A stretch of DNA of 6,368 nucleotides, taken from assembly GCA_945864765.1 (NCBI GenBank), contig CAMBDR010000274.1:1-6368 (forward strand), written 5' to 3'. The translations under genes were made by a program, and so were the position numbers. The DNA is from Janthinobacterium lividum. Lineage in GTDB: Bacteria; Pseudomonadota; Gammaproteobacteria; Burkholderiales; Burkholderiaceae_D. The notes beneath the pieces were generated by a model. It was not told the origin of the DNA, ran no database searches, and saw only the letters and a program-made list of their open reading frames with translations. Below are positions 1-3,788 of the stretch, piece by piece (within the stretch, counting starts at the first letter, position 1; the number at the start of each line of letters is the position of its first letter).

Positions 1-1242
1 AATATACGACGCACCCAAGCCGATATTGGGGCATTGCTTGGCCGCACCATGGACACGCTGGAACAAGCCAACCAACCCAGGTTCGAGACGTTGTTTCATG
101 ACCTGCGTTTTAGTAGCGAGGCGGTATTGGGCCATGGCTTACAGCGCAATACGCGTTTGCGCAATTTTCTCTCGTTTCTGGCCTATCTGGAAGTGCGCGC
201 AGACATGGCGGCTTACCCTTCCCTGTTTCTGTTTTTGATTGAACGCTTTGCGCTGGAAGATGACGGCACGCCAGAAACCCCACGCCAGGTAGCGCGACTG
301 TTCTACCGTTTGGCCAAGCCATGCCCCGGCGAGCACATCGCCGACCCGGTCTGCGGTAGCGCCAGTTTATTGCTGGGTGGCAGCCACCATGGCGTGCAAT
401 TTAACTTGTCCGGGCAAGAAGAAACGCAGGCCCTGTGGGCCATTGCGGTCATGAATGTGCTGATGCATGAACAGATTGACGCCATCATCAAGCGCGGTGA
501 CAGTTTGCGCGCGCCGCAGTTATTAAACCGGGCGGCATTACAGCAGTTTGATGTGGTGCTGGCCCATCCACCGCAAAGGGCAGGGCCATGGCTGACAGCG
601 CCCGCCATGCAAGACGAATATGGCCGTTTCATGCGTGGCATACCACCCAAAAGCCAGGCAGAATTTGCCTGGATCAGCCATTGCCTGGCTATGACGCGCC
701 CCGGTAGCGGGCGCTTGGCCATTATGACGCGAGCGCGAATTTTGAATCGCGGCGGCGTGGAAGGCGCAATCCGCCAATGCTTGATTGAAGAAAATCTGTT
801 CGATACGGTGATTTTGCTGCCGCGCAACATGCTACCGCACGCGCGCACGACCATGGTGCTATGCCTGTTCGACCGTGCCCGCGAGGCAGGCGGTGCACGC
901 TCGCAAGTACGCGATGTGCTGTTAATCGATGCCAGTGTCGGCAGCACACCCAACAAGCGCCTGCGCTTAATGACGGCAGAGCAGATTGATCAAATCATCC
1001 TTGACGTGAATGCGCGCCAAAGCCAGGGCCAGCGCTGTTATCTGGCGAGTCGCGACGAAATCGCCGCCAACGATTATGATTTGAATTTTCCGCGCTATCT
1101 GTTTGATCGGGAAAAACAGCCCGTGCGTGATTTACCCAGGGAGGCGCAAGAAATTGCTGCGTTGGCGCAAACTTTGCTGGGTTTGCAAAACCAAATGGAG
1201 CAGAAACTGGCAACCCTGATTGACGCTGCCAATGGGCGCTAA
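1..1242 (+). CDS. HsdM-like type I N6-adenine DNA methyltransferase subunit, 5'-truncated by window edge, probably catalytically degenerate
   Basis: The frame is open from base 1, so the N-terminus lies outside the window and the TTG at 34 is unlikely to be the start. The first ~40 residues (ADIGALLGRTMDTLEQAN...) already align with the N-terminal helical domain of HsdM. About 413 residues are visible; HsdM proteins usually have about 500. HsdM binds S-adenosylmethionine and methylates adenine in complex with the specificity subunit HsdS. Visible in order: a weak TPETP where HsdM has FYTP; SAM motif I as DPVCGSASLL (residues 115-124, usually DPxCGSGG/S); motif IV as AHPPQ (188-192, usually NPPF); a family-typical GIPPKSQAEFAW; NDYDLNFPRY (357-366); and a C-terminal coiled coil (about 379-408) of the kind that contacts HsdS. 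Histidine replaces the catalytic Asn/Asp of motif IV and alanine replaces a motif I glycine, so methylation is doubtful. The frame is otherwise intact. No hsdS or hsdR is visible. Family assignment is firm; activity is uncertain. Confidence 0.85.
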   Translation, partial: NIRRTQADIGALLGRTMDTLEQANQPRFETLFHDLRFSSEAVLGHGLQRNTRLRNFLSFLAYLEVRADMAAYPSLFLFLIERFALEDDGTPETPRQVARLFYRLAKPCPGEHIADPVCGSASLLLGGSHHGVQFNLSGQEETQALWAIAVMNVLMHEQIDAIIKRGDSLRAPQLLNRAALQQFDVVLAHPPQRAGPWLTAPAMQDEYGRFMRGIPPKSQAEFAWISHCLAMTRPGSGRLAIMTRARILNRGGVEGAIRQCLIEENLFDTVILLPRNMLPHARTTMVLCLFDRAREAGGARSQVRDVLLIDASVGSTPNKRLRLMTAEQIDQIILDVNARQSQGQRCYLASRDEIAANDYDLNFPRYLFDREKQPVRDLPREAQEIAALAQTLLGLQNQMEQKLATLIDAANGR

Positions 1243-1565
1243 GCCAATTCATCACCCCATTCTGCACATTTCGCCCCCCCATTCCTGAGTCGTACACGGC
1301 GTACTGCATGCGTTGCCCCGTTATTTTTTCAGTTGCCGTAGCTTTAGCATGCAAATTTCATCAATTGAATATATAGTTTGTAGATAAAATCATGAAATGT
1401 GATGCGTATTATTGTTCGGGTGTGGCATATTCAGATTTCTGAGATATTCAAATAAGATCATGAGCGTGCCTTAATTGGAATTGTATGTATTTGTTTGAAA
1501 TGATACTTCCTTGCATTCATGCTTTTATCGCAATAATCCGACGCCTAATCTGCCATTTGTTCGTA

Positions 1566-1571
1566 TATAAT
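1566..1571 (+). promoter_or_regulatory. Candidate sigma-70 -10 box (TATAAT) for the ATPase/TOPRIM-like operon
   Basis: A perfect TATAAT lies about 105 bases before the GTG start of the ATPase gene. Transcription would begin near 1577-1579 and give a ~100-nt leader. No good -35 hexamer lies 16-18 bases upstream and there is no TGn extension, so the promoter would be weak or need an activator. If it is real, the in-frame TTG at 1574 would lie at or before the transcription start and could not be translated, which supports the GTG start. A perfect palindrome TTTGCGCAAA (1579-1588) overlaps the predicted transcription start. Confidence 0.4.
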
Positions 1572-1666
1572 GCTTGTGTTTGCGCAAATTGTTGTTGTTA
1601 AAAATCACTAATTTCGAGGTTGTCAGCGCGAAAATCGGCAAAAATATTAAAAATAAAATAATTAAC

Positions 1667-1670
1667 GGAG
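1667..1670 (+). promoter_or_regulatory. Shine-Dalgarno GGAG that fixes the ATPase start at GTG 1676
   Basis: GGAG sits five bases before GTG 1676, a standard spacing. Translation from here begins VYLREIKF, which matches the usual N-terminal beta strand of ABC/AAA_15-type ATPases (MxLxxIxF). The longer in-frame opening from TTG 1574 has no such site and adds 34 low-complexity residues rich in Lys, Ile and Asn. Confidence 0.75.
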
Positions 1671-1675
1671 AAAAT

Positions 1676-2848
1676 GTGTATCTGAGAGAAATCAAATTTT
1701 GCCGCAACAAGGGTTTGCCCAATGAATGGCAGATTGAAGGCCGTCCGCACAATGGGGTGTTCGGCCAATGGCTTTCATTTCCCGAAATGACCTTAATTGT
1801 CGGCAAGAACGCATCGGGCAAAAGCAAAACCCTGGATGTGATCCGCAATATCGCCGATTTGTTTGCGGGCGATAACCATTTGTCACGACTTCATGCCGCA
1901 GGTGAAGGCACAGCAGAATATCAATTACGCTTTGATGATAATGGCAGTTTGATTGAATATTATTTAAACTTTGAAAATGGAAAAATTCTGCAGGAAACCC
2001 TGACTATTAACGCTGCCGAGAAGCTCAATCGCGCCGCCGGCAAGTTGTGGTACGAAGGCGTCAATAAAATGCTTGATTTTGAAACCGATGACGACGTACT
2101 CGCCATCTCCAAGCGCGACAAGAAGCAGCATTCCTTTTTTGAAGCGCTGTATGCCTGGGGCAAGCATTTAAGCCACTACCGCTTTGGCACCCAATTGGGC
2201 AAAAACGCCTTGTTGCGCGACATGAGTGCGGTGCGCGACGATGATGAAGTCGATTTGAAAGACAGCGATCAGGTCGCCAGCATCTTCATCAAGGGCCGGC
2301 GCCTGTTTTCTGATGCCTTTACCGCTGCCGTGCTGGCAGACATGAATGCCATTGCCTATGACTTGAAAGCGATTCATGTCGGGCCACTCAAAAACTTCCC
2401 GGTGCAAGGGTTTGGCCTGCATGTGCAAGAAGGGGATTTGCATGATGTTACCGATCAACGCGAAATGTCCCAAGGCATGTTTCGCGCTTTATCGCTGCTG
2501 GTGCAACTAAACTATTCACTGCTCAGTAAAACCCCGAGTTGCATTTTGATTGACGACATTGGCGAAGGCCTGGACTATGACCGCTCCAACAGTCTGATCG
2601 AGCTGATTATTGGCAAGGTGCAAGGCTCGGCGGTGCAGGTGATTATGACCACCAATGACCGTTTCGTCATGAATAAAGTGCCGCTGGCGTATTGGTCGGT
2701 GATCCAGCGGGTGGGTAATCAATCGATCTTTTTCAATCACAAAAATTCCCAGCAAACCTTTGACGAATTTGCGTATTCGGGCCTAAGCAATTTTGATTTT
2801 TTAAAGACGGAATTTTATATCTCGGGCTATGAAAAAGAGGATGACTGA
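1676..2848 (+). CDS. ABC/OLD-like (AAA_15/AAA_21-type) ATPase of a putative two-gene defence module
   Basis: This cytoplasmic P-loop ATPase is 390 residues long from the GTG start. Motifs in order: N-terminal strand VYLREIKF; Walker A GKNASGKS (43-50); a long middle region (about 60-230) with charged helices, which in such ATPases is the lid or dimerisation insert; HVGPLKNF (about 234-241); signature-like MSQGMFRALSLL (264-275); Walker B ILIDDIGEGLD (290-300); and TTNDRFVMN (325-333) at the place of the switch histidine. No transmembrane segment is visible. The expected Walker B DE reads DD, so the catalytic acid would be Asp294 or be supplied by E297; this may be normal for its subfamily. 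The stop overlaps the start of the next gene, so the two are probably made together and work as a complex. Known relatives (AbiLi/RloA, AriA, OLD, GajA) use such an ATPase to sense or gate a nuclease partner. An SMC/RecF-like repair role is the alternative. ATPase class firm; defence role inferred. Confidence 0.85.
   Translation: MYLREIKFCRNKGLPNEWQIEGRPHNGVFGQWLSFPEMTLIVGKNASGKSKTLDVIRNIADLFAGDNHLSRLHAAGEGTAEYQLRFDDNGSLIEYYLNFENGKILQETLTINAAEKLNRAAGKLWYEGVNKMLDFETDDDVLAISKRDKKQHSFFEALYAWGKHLSHYRFGTQLGKNALLRDMSAVRDDDEVDLKDSDQVASIFIKGRRLFSDAFTAAVLADMNAIAYDLKAIHVGPLKNFPVQGFGLHVQEGDLHDVTDQREMSQGMFRALSLLVQLNYSLLSKTPSCILIDDIGEGLDYDRSNSLIELIIGKVQGSAVQVIMTTNDRFVMNKVPLAYWSVIQRVGNQSIFFNHKNSQQTFDEFAYSGLSNFDFLKTEFYISGYEKEDD
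2837..2840 (+). promoter_or_regulatory. Shine-Dalgarno GAGG for the TOPRIM-like gene, inside the ATPase coding end
   Basis: GAGG ends seven bases before ATG 2848. A second in-frame ATG at 2857 would lie 16 bases away, too far, so 2848 is preferred. The site falls within the last ATPase codons, and the TGATG overlap of stop and start indicates translational coupling. Confidence 0.7.
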
Positions 2849-3576
2849 TGAAAAAAATGGCGATTTTTGTCGAGGGGCAAACTGAGCAGTTTTTCGTCAC
2901 CAGGTTATTGATTGAAATCGCCGGCGCAAAAAAAGTCGCCATCGAATTAAAGCGGTTTGCGGGCAAGGGCAAGCCTTCGCTGCAAGTTTATGCCAGTGGC
3001 CTCGTTAAACCCGTGCAGCCACAACACGGCGTACTTATTTACGATTGTGGCGGCGATGAAAGCGTCAAAACGCGCATCATTGAAGAACATCACAACCTGT
3101 TCAAACAAGGCTATACAGAAATCATTGGCCTGCGTGATTTGTTTCCCGTGCCCGATTTGGCCAAACTGGAAGCGCGCCTGTTGCATGGTCTGGTGCATAA
3201 CGGCGTGCGGCTGGAGCCGATGCTGCCCAGCGGTTGCAGCATTGTGGTGGCGGTGCAGGAAATTGAAGCCTGGTTTCTGGCAGAAACGCATCACTTTACC
3301 TGCATTGCGCCGCTGCTGGATGAAGCCTTCATCACCGCCAATCAGCCCAGTTTGGGGTTTAACCCGTACACCGACGATATGACCAGCCGAAGCCAGCCCG
3401 CGCAGGATTTGAAAAACCTGTATCAGCTTGCCGGCAAATCCTGGAATAAGAAAAAGAGCAATCTCGAAAGAACCATCGATTGCCTCGATTACGCCAATCT
3501 CTACTTCAATTTGCGCTATAAAATCGCAAAATTGGATGAATTGATTGGGAAGATTGATCGCTTTTTGACGCTGTAA
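2848..3576 (+). CDS. TOPRIM-like / DUF4276-like protein, partner of the upstream ATPase
   Basis: This 242-residue soluble protein has the acidic-residue layout of TOPRIM-like families. An N-terminal strand ends in FVEGQTE (residues 7-13, with Glu9 and Glu13). Then come VLIYDCGGDE (62-71, Asp66 and Asp70), IIGLRDLFP (92-100, Asp97) and VVAVQEIEAWFLAE (133-146, Glu138 and Glu140). The VEGxTE opening and the QEIEAWFLAE block resemble DUF4276 and related RloB/DUF4435-type proteins that follow ABC-type ATPases. TOPRIM folds use such carboxylates to bind Mg2+ for nucleic-acid cleavage. The C-terminal ~70 residues are Lys- and Asn-rich with predicted helices and have no motif I recognise. The gene starts inside the stop codon of the ATPase gene, so stoichiometric expression is likely. 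By analogy with OLD, GajA and PARIS it would be the effector nuclease gated by the ATPase. The exact Pfam family is uncertain; the metal-site reading is inference from pattern. Confidence 0.7.
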   Translation: MKKMAIFVEGQTEQFFVTRLLIEIAGAKKVAIELKRFAGKGKPSLQVYASGLVKPVQPQHGVLIYDCGGDESVKTRIIEEHHNLFKQGYTEIIGLRDLFPVPDLAKLEARLLHGLVHNGVRLEPMLPSGCSIVVAVQEIEAWFLAETHHFTCIAPLLDEAFITANQPSLGFNPYTDDMTSRSQPAQDLKNLYQLAGKSWNKKKSNLERTIDCLDYANLYFNLRYKIAKLDELIGKIDRFLTL

Positions 3577-3619
3577 CTGGCGAATACCCTTGCCTGGCGC
3601 CCCGGCTTGCCACGCTGGG

Positions 3620-3788
3620 CGACGCTTTGCTCCTGCTCCAGCAAGCTGGCAAACTCCGGCGTGAGGCCACGGTGTAGCGCCAATAAGGCATGGTTGAATA
3701 CCCAAGTCAACTGCCGGATATTGCCCGGCCAGTCGTGTTGCAGAAATTGCGTCAGCAGTGGCGTCGGCAGTGCAGCGTAATGTGCTGG
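3620..3788 (-). pseudogene. Remnant of a sigma-54-dependent (NtrC-family) transcriptional activator, both ends missing
   Basis: Read on the minus strand, 3788 down to about 3620 encodes ALPTPLLTQFLQHDWPGNIR followed by QLTWVFNHALLAL and LTPEFASLL. DWPGN(V/I)R(E/Q)L, here at 3708-3734, is the highly characteristic late motif of the AAA+ sigma-54 interaction domain, and the helix after it and the LTPE segment are in their usual places. Everything upstream (Walker A, GAFTGA loop, Walker B) and the C-terminal Fis-type helix-turn-helix are absent. The fragment begins directly after the TAG stop of the DUF748 gene, in the same frame, and has no start codon of its own before the motif. It is therefore a gene scrap of about 50 codons. 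The left limit, where similarity fades toward 3620, is approximate. Some AcoR-like activators also have the NIRQL spelling, but the subfamily cannot be fixed. Confidence 0.6.

Larger units (their letters stand above)
1243..1675. other. AT-rich intergenic region, no convincing gene
   Basis: This 433-base gap separates the HsdM-like gene from the ATPase gene and is clearly richer in A/T than the genes on either side. I see no tRNA, no IS end and no long conserved frame. It holds a C7 run (1274-1280) and a T-rich stretch (1322-1329) preceded only by a 4-bp ACGG/CCGT stem (1296-1299 with 1318-1321), too weak to call a terminator. It also holds short imperfect direct repeats: ATAA(A/G)ATCATGA at 1384-1395 and 1452-1463, and ATATTCA at 1427-1433 and 1444-1450 with its inverse at 1366-1372. 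The right end carries the candidate promoter and ribosome binding site listed separately. Confidence 0.6.

Noticed and set aside
303..956. 217-codon open frame on the minus strand
   Set aside because: It lies wholly antisense to the HsdM-like gene, has no recognisable domain, and its Arg/Ser/Cys-rich product is typical of a shadow frame.
1296..1329. Possible rho-independent terminator after the HsdM-like gene
   Set aside because: The T-rich tract is present, but only a 4-bp stem with a large loop can be drawn, which is not enough for a terminator call.
1574..1675. N-terminal extension of the ATPase from TTG 1574
   Set aside because: It has no Shine-Dalgarno, the composition is low-complexity (Lys/Ile/Asn), it overlaps the candidate -10 region, and GTG 1676 has GGAG at ideal spacing and gives a family-typical N-terminus.
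1243..1675. CRISPR array or tRNA attachment site in the gap
   Set aside because: No regularly spaced repeats of 20 bases or more, and no tRNA-like fold or tRNA 3' end seen.
2947..3705. 252-codon open frame on the minus strand
   Set aside because: It is antisense to the TOPRIM-like gene and its product has no recognisable motif; the DWPGNIRQL remnant is in a different minus-strand frame.
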